Origin: Flavobacterium sp. Root186
GTDB lineage: Bacteria > Bacteroidota > Bacteroidia > Flavobacteriales > Flavobacteriaceae
Reading direction: 5' to 3'
Assembly: GCF_001428525.1 (NCBI RefSeq)
Contig: NZ_LMHW01000012.1
Location: forward strand, 124,114 to 188,113
Length of the DNA: 64,000 nt
Below are positions 1 through 8,657 of this stretch, piece after piece. The notes under the pieces were generated by a model, which did not search any database, had not been told where the DNA came from, and saw only the letters and a list, made by a program, of their open reading frames with translations. A program made the translations under genes and the position numbers. Numbering within the stretch: the first letter of the stretch is position 1; every line of letters begins with the position of its first letter.

Positions 1-70
1 CAGTTTGTATTTCCTGAGCTTTCGCGAAAGTAAAAACAAAAAACAAAAGCAAACTTTGATATAAAAATTT

Positions 71-133
71 TGGCATCTTATTACGTTGTAAGATTGTAAA
101 TATAAGAATTTTATTAAACGTAATAAGATGCCA
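71..133. repeat. 17-bp perfect inverted repeat downstream of the helicase gene
   Basis: The arms at 71-87 and 117-133 are exact reverse complements, with a 29-nt AT-rich loop. The element starts 22 nt beyond the stop codon of the leftward helicase gene. On the minus strand the second arm is followed by a short T run, so it may end helicase transcription, but the loop is long for a classical terminator. It could also be a small dispersed palindrome. Confidence 0.6.
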
Positions 134-154
134 TTTATTGGATGAAGCAATTTA

Positions 155-3055
155 TTAAGAATTCAAAATGTATTCTAAATTAGCTTCAATCTCATCATTT
201 ATATAGCTTTCTTCTAAAAGGGAATCAGATAAAAGCTTTTTATTTTCCTGTAGTTTGATGATTTTTTCTTCTACCGTATTTTTCGAAATAAAACGAATCA
301 CGTTGACTTTATTTAATTGTCCAATTCGGTGTGCCCTTCCAACTCCTTGCTTTTCTGCAAAAGGATTCCACCACGGATCTAAAAATAAAACATAAGAAGC
401 CTTCGTAATATTCAAACCAACGCCACCCGCTTTAAGCGAAATAAAAAATAACAAAGGCTCTTCTTTTTCCTGAAACAATTTTACCTGCTGTTCTCTTTTG
501 CTGGCTGGGGTTTCACCTGTAATTTCACAATAGGCTATTTTGTTTTCCTTGCACCAATCGGTATAAAAATTCAAATTAGTAACAAACGAACTGAAAATGA
601 TCACTTTCTGTTTTGCTTTGACTAAATTTTCCAGATAATTGGTAACGGCGATATATTTCCCGGAATCAATTTCTGATTCCTGATCTACCATTTTCGGGTG
701 ATTACTCAACTGTCTTAATTTCATCAGCGTATTAATAATACTGATTTTGTCTGGACTTGAACCATCCATTTTCAATAAAAAGTTACGCGCTTTTGATTTT
801 TCCTGTTCATATAATTTTTCCTGTTCAGGATCCATTTCGCAATAATAAATCTGCTCTGATAATTCGGGTAAATCTTTTAAAACCTGCTCTTTTGTCCGTC
901 GTAAAATATAAGGCTGAACCAGGTTTTTTAATTCTGATAGAACGTCTTCATTTTGTTTTTTCTCAATCGGAATTTTAAAATTTTCTGCGAAAAAATTATA
1001 AGTTCCCAAAATGTCCGGATTTATAAACTGCATTTGCGACCATAAATCGTCAAGCGAGTTTTCGATTGGTGTACCACTTAAAGCGATTTTATGTCCCGTA
1101 CTTATTTTATTTATGGCTTTAAAAATCTTAGAATTTTTATTTTTGATGTATTGACTTTCATCCAAAATCAAATAGCGGAAATCATATTTTTCTAAAATTG
1201 AAATATCACGATGAATAATACTGTAACTGGTAAAAATTAAATCTGTTGTTGCCAATCGGCTTGCTAATTGTTTTCTGTCATTACCCACATATTGCATTTT
1301 CGAAAAATGCGGAGTGAACTTTGCAGATTCGTTGTACCAGTTAAAAACCAATGAAGAAGGTAAAACAATCAAGGTTTTAAGCGGTTCTCTTTCTACAGTA
1401 GTTTCATTGGCGAATAAATCAAAATTGGTAGTTTTAGTCGTAAATCCTAATTGTTCCTGAACGGCAACCAGAACGGCCAAAGTCTGCAATGTTTTTCCAA
1501 GTCCCATATCATCTGCAAGACAAGCGCCCAAATTGGAATTAAAATGCCCTAAAAGCCATTTTACACCTTCAATTTGATACGGTCTTAAAGTTGCTTTTAA
1601 TAAATCAGAAGCCACATATTCAGCCTTATACGTTACATCGTCTTTGATTTCGGCAATAGCATCAAGGGCAGTGAAATTACTTTTGCGTAAAAGTAAAGTT
1701 CCGCTTTCTATTTTGGCCAGTTTTGCCAGCGAACTGTATTTGCTGAACCATTCTAACGGAATCAAAAAATAATTTCCATCTGGCAAAGGAAAAAGCCTTT
1801 CTTTACTTTTTATATTCGGAATAATTTCGCTGAAATTAATTGTATATGACCCAATTGTAATGATAATTTTGATGTCAAACCAATCTCCATTTGTGTCTTT
1901 TGATGCAGAAACGGTATGATTTGATGTAATAATTTCTTTGCTTTCAAGTTTTAAATTTTGAATGTTAAAACCTAAACTTTCCAGCTTTTCTTTATTATCA
2001 ATTATCAATTGAATGTTGATATAAGGATCTGAAGTTTCAGCCTCAGAATTTAATCCAAATAACTCGTTTTTGATTTTTATTAAACCAATTTCGGTTAATT
2101 TATCGACATACAAATTTTCATCAGCATTTCGTTTAAACTGAATGATTTTAGGTTCATTTGCAACACTGAAATCTACAAACGAATGTGTTTTCTTTGTTTT
2201 GCTCCCGTCAAATGAATAGCCGTTATAATCAAAATAAAGGTTGAGGTAATAACAGTTTTTAAAGAAATCGTAAACCGGCTGAATCGAGCAGGAAGTAATT
2301 TCATCACGCTGATCAATTTCAAAACCTGTTGCTTCAATATCAATTTTTTTAGCTATTTCGGGAATAAAATTCTTAAAATAATCATCAACTAATTTTGAAG
2401 GTATTTCAATTGATTTTTTCTTTAAAAAAGGCATCAGTTTTTTAGCATTAAGGGCCGTTAACTGACCTAATTTTTTATTGATAATTAACCAGCCCGGTTC
2501 ATCCAAAAGGATATCAACATTGCTTTCCATGGGTAAAAAAGCCTTTTCATTTTCTTTTAAAGAAAGGGTATAGGTAATTCCTTCGGCGTGTTTGTCAAAT
2601 TGAATTTGAGGTTCAAAATAAAGCGGACTTATATCAACTCTCGAGCGATAAAAATCTTTTTCGGGTCCAATGTTTATTGACAACGGAAATTGTCCTTCAA
2701 CAATTAAACTGTAAAAAGAAGACAGATTTAATTTTAAATGCTGACGGATTGCAAATTCAATTTTAGAATCTTTTTGTAAATCAGCAATGGTTTTTGCCGA
2801 TTTGATTTTAACACTGAATTTTTTGAATATAAATTCAGTTTTTAAAGACTCGCAGGCAGTCAGTATTTTTTTTGTATTCGAATCTAAATTGTCAAAAACA
2901 ATTCCGAAACTTTGAATTATTCCGGCGGTTGCTTTTTTGTCCAGATATTTGATTTCATCGATATTCTCAACGATGTAGGATGTTGGAATATAAACATTCA
3001 GATTTTTTTCAAAACTGATGTCAAAACAGAACTGAAATGATTTTGTAGGTTCCAA
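155..3055 (-). CDS. SNF2-family DEAD/DEAH box helicase
   Basis: This is a 966-residue Swi2/Snf2-type ATPase, a double-stranded DNA translocase of the bacterial SNF2 group. A long N-terminal half of about 480 residues matches no motif I recognise. The motor follows: a Walker A segment DMGLGKT near residue 515, the Walker B box DESQ near 630, motif III SGTPIENS near 660, and the C-terminal helicase motif GRAHRIGQ near 908. The family remodels protein-DNA complexes; the substrate here is unknown. The gene stands alone, reads leftward, and is separated from the methyltransferase gene by a terminator. The start follows the first ATG, which opens a hydrophilic segment with no signal peptide, so the product should be cytoplasmic. 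Confidence 0.9.
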   Translation of the reverse strand: MEPTKSFQFCFDISFEKNLNVYIPTSYIVENIDEIKYLDKKATAGIIQSFGIVFDNLDSNTKKILTACESLKTEFIFKKFSVKIKSAKTIADLQKDSKIEFAIRQHLKLNLSSFYSLIVEGQFPLSINIGPEKDFYRSRVDISPLYFEPQIQFDKHAEGITYTLSLKENEKAFLPMESNVDILLDEPGWLIINKKLGQLTALNAKKLMPFLKKKSIEIPSKLVDDYFKNFIPEIAKKIDIEATGFEIDQRDEITSCSIQPVYDFFKNCYYLNLYFDYNGYSFDGSKTKKTHSFVDFSVANEPKIIQFKRNADENLYVDKLTEIGLIKIKNELFGLNSEAETSDPYINIQLIIDNKEKLESLGFNIQNLKLESKEIITSNHTVSASKDTNGDWFDIKIIITIGSYTINFSEIIPNIKSKERLFPLPDGNYFLIPLEWFSKYSSLAKLAKIESGTLLLRKSNFTALDAIAEIKDDVTYKAEYVASDLLKATLRPYQIEGVKWLLGHFNSNLGACLADDMGLGKTLQTLAVLVAVQEQLGFTTKTTNFDLFANETTVEREPLKTLIVLPSSLVFNWYNESAKFTPHFSKMQYVGNDRKQLASRLATTDLIFTSYSIIHRDISILEKYDFRYLILDESQYIKNKNSKIFKAINKISTGHKIALSGTPIENSLDDLWSQMQFINPDILGTYNFFAENFKIPIEKKQNEDVLSELKNLVQPYILRRTKEQVLKDLPELSEQIYYCEMDPEQEKLYEQEKSKARNFLLKMDGSSPDKISIINTLMKLRQLSNHPKMVDQESEIDSGKYIAVTNYLENLVKAKQKVIIFSSFVTNLNFYTDWCKENKIAYCEITGETPASKREQQVKLFQEKEEPLLFFISLKAGGVGLNITKASYVLFLDPWWNPFAEKQGVGRAHRIGQLNKVNVIRFISKNTVEEKIIKLQENKKLLSDSLLEESYINDEIEANLEYILNS

Positions 3056-3105
3056 GGTTTAGGGATTTGGGTTGGCTTGTAAATTAAGAATTGGGCTAAA
3101 AAAAT

Positions 3106-3145
3106 AAAGAGTTTTCAAAATATCAATAATTTGAAAACTCTTTTT
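3106..3145 (-). terminator. Rho-independent terminator of the methyltransferase gene
   Basis: Fourteen-base arms at 3106-3119 and 3130-3143 are perfect complements with a 10-nt loop. On the minus strand the stem is followed by a T-rich run. It lies 36 nt past the methyltransferase stop codon. Confidence 0.75.
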
Positions 3146-3180
3146 AAATGAACTTATATCACTTATATGGTGAAAAAAAA

Positions 3181-3954
3181 TTAGTTTTCCTGTTTAAAGC
3201 AAAGCGGTATAATCTCGCCTTTTGCCAAACAGTATTTTTCTACCAATTCTGGTGCAATTTTATTGGTGTAATCTTCTTCAATGACAATAAAGCCAATGCT
3301 TCTTAACTTGTCGAAATAATCGCGCCCGTAAATACGAACGTGATCGTATTGTCCGAATATTTTAGCACGCTCTTTTTGATCTGTAATTGAATCGTCTGCA
3401 AAAGTAACTTCACGGTTTAAATCCTGTGGAATCTGTAAAATCGCCATTCCGCCCGGTTTTAAAACGCGGAATAATTCCTGCATCGCTTTTGTGTCATCCG
3501 GAATATGTTCTAAAACGTGATTACATAAAATCACATCATATTCGTTGTCTTTAAAAGGTAAATTGCAAATGTCTGCTTTTACATCGGCCAATGGCGAAAA
3601 TAAATCAGTTGTGGTGTAATCAAGGTTTTTCTGCTTGCGAAATCTTTTATAAAAAGCTTGTTCCGGAGCAAAATGAAGTACTTTTTTCGGTGCTGTAAAA
3701 AAATCAGTCTGATCGTTTAAATACAACCAAAGCAAGCGGTGTCTTTCTAAAGAAAGTGTACTTGGCGAAAGTACATTGTTACGCTGCTTTCCGTATCCGT
3801 AAGGTAAAAATGATTTAAAGCTTCTGCCATCAATAGGATCTGTAAATTTATCTCCCTTTAATGAGAAAGCCAAAATGGGACGCGCCACATAACTCAAACG
3901 AATTAATAATGGACGCGGGATTGTATTAAGTACTAATTTAAAAAGTTTCTTCAC
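3181..3954 (-). CDS. Class I SAM-dependent methyltransferase
   Basis: This is a Methyltransf_11-type enzyme of about 257 residues. The central segment has the family features: a SAM-binding region around the phrase VLHFAPE, an acidic residue after the next strand (TTDLF), the ADICNLPF segment, and the downstream strand VILCNHVLEHIPDD. The acceptor substrate cannot be told from sequence. The open frame continues upstream to an ATG at 3993, but that extension lies in the repeat arm beginning at 3970. The in-frame GTG at 3952-3954 gives a more natural N-terminus, MKKLFKLVLN, and is preferred. The gene is downstream of map on the same strand, with the GxxExxY cassette between them, so map and this gene may once have been adjacent. 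Confidence 0.8.
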   Translation of the reverse strand: MKKLFKLVLNTIPRPLLIRLSYVARPILAFSLKGDKFTDPIDGRSFKSFLPYGYGKQRNNVLSPSTLSLERHRLLWLYLNDQTDFFTAPKKVLHFAPEQAFYKRFRKQKNLDYTTTDLFSPLADVKADICNLPFKDNEYDVILCNHVLEHIPDDTKAMQELFRVLKPGGMAILQIPQDLNREVTFADDSITDQKERAKIFGQYDHVRIYGRDYFDKLRSIGFIVIEEDYTNKIAPELVEKYCLAKGEIIPLCFKQEN

Positions 3955-3969
3955 GGTTAAATAAATTTG

Positions 3970-4020
3970 AACACGAATTTCACAAATTGACACGGATTAA
4001 TACTGTGGTGAAATTTCACG
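3970..4020. repeat. Left arm of the 51-bp inverted repeat flanking the GxxExxY gene
   Basis: The segment pairs with 4439-4489 at 47 of 51 positions, including an uninterrupted 30-bp match between 3991-4020 and 4439-4468. It carries the words CACGAATTTCAC and CACGGATTAATACTG. The two arms enclose one gene. Confidence 0.9.
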
Positions 4021-4035
4021 AACTTTTGATTTGGG

Positions 4036-4413
4036 TTATAGTATTATTCTTTTGTATTTAAGGCTGTCTTCTCCAAAATTGACTAATAGGCCTAATTTAT
4101 TTTTTGATGCAGCCAAATAATTTAATGTCTGCTTGATTTCACTTGTTGTTAATGTTGCAATCGCTTTAAGCTCTAAAATAATTTCATCGAAAATAACGAA
4201 GTCTGCAAAATAGTAACTTGGTAATACAATGTCTTTGTAAGCGATATTATATCTTAATTCACGATTATAAGGAATCTCATTTCGTTGAAATTCATATTCT
4301 AAAGCATCTCCATAAACCTTTTCACTATGTCCTTTTCCTAAAATTTTATGGACCTCCATACAAATCCCAATAATTTTATAGGATTCATCTCTTAAATATA
4401 ATTCACTCATCAT
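4036..4413 (-). CDS. GxxExxY protein (PD-(D/E)XK nuclease-like fold)
   Basis: The 125-residue protein carries the family signature G28-HS-E31-KV-Y34. It also has a degenerate nuclease core: D71 in the FADF segment and E81-x-K83 in ELKA. The GxxExxY family (formerly PDDEXK_3) is common and often multicopy in Bacteroidota; its cellular role is not established, and a nuclease activity is only suggested by the fold. The gene is alone inside a pair of 51-bp inverted repeats (3970-4020 and 4439-4489), placed precisely between map and the methyltransferase gene. That context suggests a mobile or mobilisable cassette. The alternative start Met2 is equally possible. Confidence 0.85.
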   Translation of the reverse strand: MMSELYLRDESYKIIGICMEVHKILGKGHSEKVYGDALEYEFQRNEIPYNRELRYNIAYKDIVLPSYYFADFVIFDEIILELKAIATLTTSEIKQTLNYLAASKNKLGLLVNFGEDSLKYKRIIL

Positions 4414-4438
4414 TCATTCTTCATTCAATCTTTCAATC

Positions 4439-4489
4439 CGTGAAATTTCACCACAGTATTAATCCGTGCAAATTCGTGAAATCCGTGTT
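4439..4489. repeat. Right arm of the 51-bp inverted repeat flanking the GxxExxY gene
   Basis: This is the reverse complement of 3970-4020 at 47 of 51 positions. Its outer end overlaps the map stop codon (minus strand, 4488-4490), so the map stop is partly inside the repeat. Confidence 0.9.
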
Positions 4490-5306
4490 ATAATACTAAC
4501 GGCACTTTTCTAAATTCGTCTTCTTCGTTGCTTTCGATTCCTAGAGCTTTGTAGATATATTGGAAAGTCGATAATAATTCTGGTTTGCCATCAATTAATG
4601 CCACATCGTGTTCGAAATGCGCACTTGCTTTTCCGTCTGCAGTTGTGATTGTCCAGCCGTCTTTATGCTGTTTGATGTTTCTTGTTCCCATGTTAATCAT
4701 AGGTTCAATTGCAACCACCATTCCTTCAACGAAAAGTTTTCCCCGGCCGCGTTTTCCGTAGTTTGGCATTTCAGGTTCTTCGTGCATTTTTTGCCCTAAG
4801 CCATGTCCGACCAATTCACGAACCACTCCATAACCGTGAGATTCAGTATATTTTTGAATTGCATTTCCAACATCTTCTACGCGATTTCCAGCTTTAAATT
4901 CTCTAATTCCAACATAAAGAGATTCTTTAGTTATCTGCAAAAGTTTTTTAACTTCCGGTGCAACTTCTCCAATTTCGAAACTGTAAGCATGATCTCCATG
5001 ATATCCGTTTTTGAACGCACCGCAGTCTACCGAAATTACATCACCACTTTGTAAAGGCGTATTATTCGGAATTCCGTGTACAACCTGAGAATTCGGACTC
5101 ATACAAAGTGAATTCGGGAAACCGTACAATCCTAAAAAGCTAGGAACTGCACCGTGATCACGAATGAATTCTTCGGCTAATTTGTCCAGATATAATGTAG
5201 TAACTCCTTCTTTAATTTCAGAAGCAATCATTCCTAATGTTTTCGATACGATCAAAGCACTTTCGCGCATTAATTCGATTTCCTCTCTCGTTTTTTGGAT
5301 AATCAT
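4488..5306 (-). CDS. map: Type I methionine aminopeptidase
   Basis: The enzyme removes the initiator methionine from nascent proteins in the cytosol. It has the pita-bread fold with the expected metal ligands: the VDCG aspartate, the HGDHAYSF segment with the second aspartate, the histidine in ELVGHGLG, the glutamate in IEPMIN, and the final glutamate in HFEHDVAL. The open frame begins at an ATG at 5330, but the conserved N-terminus MIIQKTREEIELM starts at the ATG at 5304-5306, giving 272 residues. The stop codon abuts the outer edge of the GxxExxY repeat arm. A ribosomal operon neighbour, as in many bacteria, is absent here. Confidence 0.95.
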   Translation of the reverse strand: MIIQKTREEIELMRESALIVSKTLGMIASEIKEGVTTLYLDKLAEEFIRDHGAVPSFLGLYGFPNSLCMSPNSQVVHGIPNNTPLQSGDVISVDCGAFKNGYHGDHAYSFEIGEVAPEVKKLLQITKESLYVGIREFKAGNRVEDVGNAIQKYTESHGYGVVRELVGHGLGQKMHEEPEMPNYGKRGRGKLFVEGMVVAIEPMINMGTRNIKQHKDGWTITTADGKASAHFEHDVALIDGKPELLSTFQYIYKALGIESNEEDEFRKVPLVL

Positions 5307-5389
5307 ATTTTTCAGATTTTCAGTTCGCAAAAGTACAATTTTAATATTATTTTTTATCTAAAATTTTTTAGCTGTGAATTAGGTTTTTT

Positions 5390-5494
5390 TGCCACGAATT
5401 CACGAATTTATCAAAATGAAAATTGAATTTTACGAATTTTAATATTTTTAATTTTATAGATAAAGTTTTGAATAAAATTCGTGAATTCGTGGCA
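5390..5494. repeat. Small MITE-like element with 20-bp perfect inverted ends
   Basis: Arms at 5390-5409 and 5475-5494 are exact reverse complements containing CACGAATTCACGAATT. A 65-nt AT-rich centre holds no gene. The motif resembles the CACGAATTTCAC word in the arms around the GxxExxY gene about 1 kb away. The element lies between divergent map and the DUF445 gene. Confidence 0.75.
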
Positions 5495-5561
5495 GTTTAA
5501 AGAATCAGAATAACTAAATATTTCAGAAAAAGCCATAAATTAGTAGTAAAATGTGATAATC

Positions 5562-6815
5562 ATGGAAACTGCTACAGATCAAGATATAGTTAAAATAAAA
5601 GCTTTAAGGAAAATGCAGGCAAGTGCTTTGGCGCTTTTAGGTTTTGCCGTGCTTCTTTTTATAATTGCTATTTATTTTAAAATTCCGATGCTGCAGGCTT
5701 TTAGCGAAGCGGCAATGGTTGGGGGAATTGCCGATTGGTTTGCGGTTGTGGCTTTGTTTCGCCATCCGCTTGGTATTCCGATTTGGCATACAGCTATTAT
5801 TCCAACAAAGAAAAATGAAATTGGAGAAAATCTCGGAAATTTTGTTTCAGAAGAGTTTTTAAATAGAGAAAAACTGGAAATTAAACTCGATGAATTCAAC
5901 TTTGCCACAAAAGCTTCGGAGTGGCTTTCCCAGGAAGAAAATGCAGATAAAATTGCCAATGCAGTTGCAGTAAATATTATTCCCGGAATTTTAAAAACGA
6001 TAAAAGATGAAGATGTCAGAAGATTTATTCAGGTTCAATTCAAAGAAAAATTGGAAGGAATAAATTTTGGAGACTGGGTTGCACTTGCTCTGGAACCTTT
6101 ACAAAAAGGAAATGTAAAAGATCAATTGCTTACTAATCTTCTGGAAGTTATAAGTTCTGAATTAACAAATAACAAAGATTTGATTCGGAAAAAAGTAAAA
6201 GCTTCAACGCCTTTTTTGAGTTTTGGTCTTGCTGATAAAAGTATTACGGAAGGTGTTTTTAATGGTTTGCAAGACTTTTTAAATGAAGCTAAAAAACCGG
6301 AAAGTGAAATTAGAATTAAAATTGATGAATACGTTTATAATTTTCTCGAAAAGGTAAAAAACTCCGAAGAAATGCGAATTAAAATCAACGATATGATTTT
6401 GAGTTTTGCAGGAAAAAAAGAAGTTCAGGATTATATCAATGGAATTTGGGATGAAATAAAACTTTCGATAACTAATGATTTAAAAAAAGGAGACGAATCT
6501 TCTATTAAAAATAGTATTTCGGGTTTAATTCAAACTTTCGGAAATGGTATTAAAGAAGACACGATTATGATTGACAAAATCAATAATTTCATCAAAAACG
6601 ACCTATTATCGGTTCTTCTAAACAATAAAAAGGTAATTGGAGATTTAATTTCGTCAACCGTAAAAAGCTGGGACGGGAAAGAGGTTTCTGAAAAACTGGA
6701 ACTAGAAATAGGAAAAGATCTTCAATACATCAGAATCAACGGAACTTTAGTCGGCGGTATAATCGGACTTGTGATTTATGGTGTTGAACAGCTTTATCAT
6801 TATTTTATAGTTTGA
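5562..6815 (+). CDS. DUF445 family membrane protein
   Basis: This is a protein of about 417 residues with an N-terminal transmembrane helix (roughly 19-38) followed by the family's hallmark GGIADWFAVVALFRHPLG. A long helical, charged middle region follows, and a second hydrophobic segment lies near the C-terminus (GTLVGGIIGLVIYG). DUF445 (YheB/YjiN-like) proteins are predicted inner-membrane proteins of unknown function. The open frame can be read from a GTG at 5553, three codons upstream, but the ATG at 5562 is preferred. Transcription converges with gpmI; a bidirectional terminator and a large inverted repeat separate them. Confidence 0.85.
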   Translation: METATDQDIVKIKALRKMQASALALLGFAVLLFIIAIYFKIPMLQAFSEAAMVGGIADWFAVVALFRHPLGIPIWHTAIIPTKKNEIGENLGNFVSEEFLNREKLEIKLDEFNFATKASEWLSQEENADKIANAVAVNIIPGILKTIKDEDVRRFIQVQFKEKLEGINFGDWVALALEPLQKGNVKDQLLTNLLEVISSELTNNKDLIRKKVKASTPFLSFGLADKSITEGVFNGLQDFLNEAKKPESEIRIKIDEYVYNFLEKVKNSEEMRIKINDMILSFAGKKEVQDYINGIWDEIKLSITNDLKKGDESSIKNSISGLIQTFGNGIKEDTIMIDKINNFIKNDLLSVLLNNKKVIGDLISSTVKSWDGKEVSEKLELEIGKDLQYIRINGTLVGGIIGLVIYGVEQLYHYFIV

Positions 6816-6824
6816 TATACACAA

Positions 6825-6932
6825 TCTTGTCATTTCGAGGAACGAGAAATCTTCGTGAGAAGCTCTACAAAGATTGGCGACTTTAGGAATGGAGTTTCTC
6901 GCGAAGATTTCTCGTTCCTCGAAATGACAAGA
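6825..6932. repeat. 108-bp inverted-repeat element (REP/MITE-like)
   Basis: Arms of 31 bp at 6825-6855 and 6902-6932 are perfect reverse complements and contain TCATTTCGAGGAACGAGAAA. Pairing continues inward with a few mismatches, so nearly the whole element can fold into one hairpin with a loop of roughly 25 nt. It carries no gene and starts 10 nt after the DUF445 stop codon. Confidence 0.85.
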
Positions 6933-6945
6933 ATGTTTAAAAAAC

Positions 6946-6981
6946 AAAAAGAGACTAATTCTAAAATTAGTCTCTTTTTTT
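6946..6981. terminator. Bidirectional terminator between the DUF445 gene and gpmI
   Basis: A hairpin with arms AAAGAGACTAATT and its complement, a very short loop, and A and T runs on both sides. It can serve both convergent genes. Confidence 0.8.
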
Positions 6982-6998
6982 ATGAATAAAATGATCTA

Positions 6999-8516
6999 TT
7001 ACAATAATGAATGACAAGTCATTGCGTTTGGCTGCTGCACTCCCATTAATTCTAAAATAGTAGGAGCGATGTCACCAAGAACACCATCTTGAATATTTTT
7101 CAATTGTTTGTCAACTAAAATAATCGGCACTGGATTTGTTGTGTGCGCTGTATTTGGGCTTCCATCAGGATTAATCATTGTTTCGCAGTTTCCGTGATCA
7201 GCAATTACGATTGTTGTGTAATCGTTAGCAAGAGCCGCTTCGATTACTTTTTTCGCACAAGCGTCAACTGCTTCACAAGCTTTAATAGCAGCACTCATAA
7301 TTCCGGTATGTCCAACCATATCTCCATTTGCGAAGTTCAAACAAACGAAATCTACTTCACCTTTGTTCAGTTCAGGAACAAGAGCATCAGTAAGTTCGTA
7401 CGCACTCATTTCCGGCTGTAAATCGTAAGTGGCTACTTTTGGAGAATTTCTTAAAATTCTTGATTCGCCTTCAAAAGGAATTTCTCTACCGCCTGAAAAA
7501 AAGAATGTTACGTGAGGGTATTTCTCAGTTTCAGCAATACGTATTTGTTTTTTACCCGCTTTCTCTAAAACTTCACCAAGAGTTTCAGTGATATTATCTT
7601 TATTGTAAACCACTTTTACGTTTTGGTACGTTTCGTCGTAGTTTGTAAGCGTTACATAATACAAGTTTAACTTGTGCATGTTTTGCTCGTGGAAATCATG
7701 CTGAGAAAGTGCTTCAGTAAGTTCACGACCTCTGTCTGTTCTAAAGTTAAAGAAGATAACAACATCACCTTCAATAATTGTAGCTAAAGGTTTTTGTTCT
7801 TCGTTAACAATTACAACCGGCTCGATAAATTCGTCAGTAACATCGTGTGCATAACTATCAAGAACACTCGCTACGGCATTTGTAGACGGAATTCCTACCC
7901 CGTTAACTACTAAATCGTAAGCTAGTTTTACACGTTCCCAACGTTTATCACGATCCATCGCATAATAACGGCCAATGATAGAAGCGATTTTTACCGGAGT
8001 ATCTTTAATATATTCATCTAAATCGTGAATGTATTTTGCTCCAGATTTAGGGTCAACGTCACGTCCGTCTGTAAAAGCGTGAATGTAAACCTGATCTAAA
8101 CCATATTCTTGAGATGCATCAATTAATCCGCGTAAGTGAGAAGTATGAGAGTGAACACCTCCATCAGAAACTAATCCTAAAAAGTGTACTTTTTTATTAT
8201 TGTTTTTCGCATAAGTAAATGCGTCGATTAACACTTGTTCTTTAGCAAGCGTTTTATGGGCAACAGCTAAATTAATTTTTGCTAAATCCTGATATACAAT
8301 TCTTCCGGCACCAAGGTTCATGTGCCCAACCTCACTGTTTCCCATTTGCCCCTCAGGTAAACCAACGTTTAATCCGTCAGTACGCAATTGAGCGCTTGGG
8401 TAATTTTTGTAAAGACTATTTATAAATGGAACATTTGCATTGTCTATTGCAGATACTTTAGGGTCAGGAGATTTTCCCCAACCGTCTAAAATCATAAGGA
8501 TAACTTTTTTGTTCAT
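6999..8516 (-). CDS. gpmI: 2,3-bisphosphoglycerate-independent phosphoglycerate mutase
   Basis: This 505-residue enzyme interconverts 3- and 2-phosphoglycerate in glycolysis and gluconeogenesis through a phosphoserine intermediate and two Mn ions. The metal ligand D11 is in MILDGWG, and the catalytic serine S61 is in MGNSEVGHMNLG. The TDGRDVDP segment and the C-terminal metal site IADHGNCE are also present. The length is normal for the family. It is a single-gene unit reading leftward with its own -7 promoter element just upstream. Confidence 0.97.
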   Translation of the reverse strand: MNKKVILMILDGWGKSPDPKVSAIDNANVPFINSLYKNYPSAQLRTDGLNVGLPEGQMGNSEVGHMNLGAGRIVYQDLAKINLAVAHKTLAKEQVLIDAFTYAKNNNKKVHFLGLVSDGGVHSHTSHLRGLIDASQEYGLDQVYIHAFTDGRDVDPKSGAKYIHDLDEYIKDTPVKIASIIGRYYAMDRDKRWERVKLAYDLVVNGVGIPSTNAVASVLDSYAHDVTDEFIEPVVIVNEEQKPLATIIEGDVVIFFNFRTDRGRELTEALSQHDFHEQNMHKLNLYYVTLTNYDETYQNVKVVYNKDNITETLGEVLEKAGKKQIRIAETEKYPHVTFFFSGGREIPFEGESRILRNSPKVATYDLQPEMSAYELTDALVPELNKGEVDFVCLNFANGDMVGHTGIMSAAIKACEAVDACAKKVIEAALANDYTTIVIADHGNCETMINPDGSPNTAHTTNPVPIILVDKQLKNIQDGVLGDIAPTILELMGVQQPNAMTCHSLL

Positions 8517-8533
8517 TACATTTTTGTTTTCTA

Positions 8534-8541
8534 CAAATATA
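8534..8541 (-). promoter_or_regulatory. -7 element (TATATTTG) of gpmI
   Basis: On the minus strand the octamer matches the Bacteroidota TAnnTTTG consensus and lies 18 nt upstream of the gpmI start codon. No clear -33 TTTG was found at the usual distance. Confidence 0.6.
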
Positions 8542-8657
8542 AGGCATTTCTAAAATTTGAAGAGAAAGCTGTATGACATTTATGTTTAATAAAATGAAGT
8601 GTAACAAAAAATACTAAATTAATTATAGAACTCTTTATTTTTTAAAATTAATTCACA

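Noticed and set aside
19..30. 12-bp palindrome CTTTCGCGAAAG at the window start
   Set aside because: Such palindromes are known to be frequent in flavobacterial genomes; one copy beside the window edge cannot be interpreted without the neighbouring sequence.
3955..3993. ATG-started N-terminal extension of the methyltransferase gene
   Set aside because: The extension lies largely in the repeat arm and does not resemble a protein start; the GTG at 3952-3954 gives a natural N-terminus.
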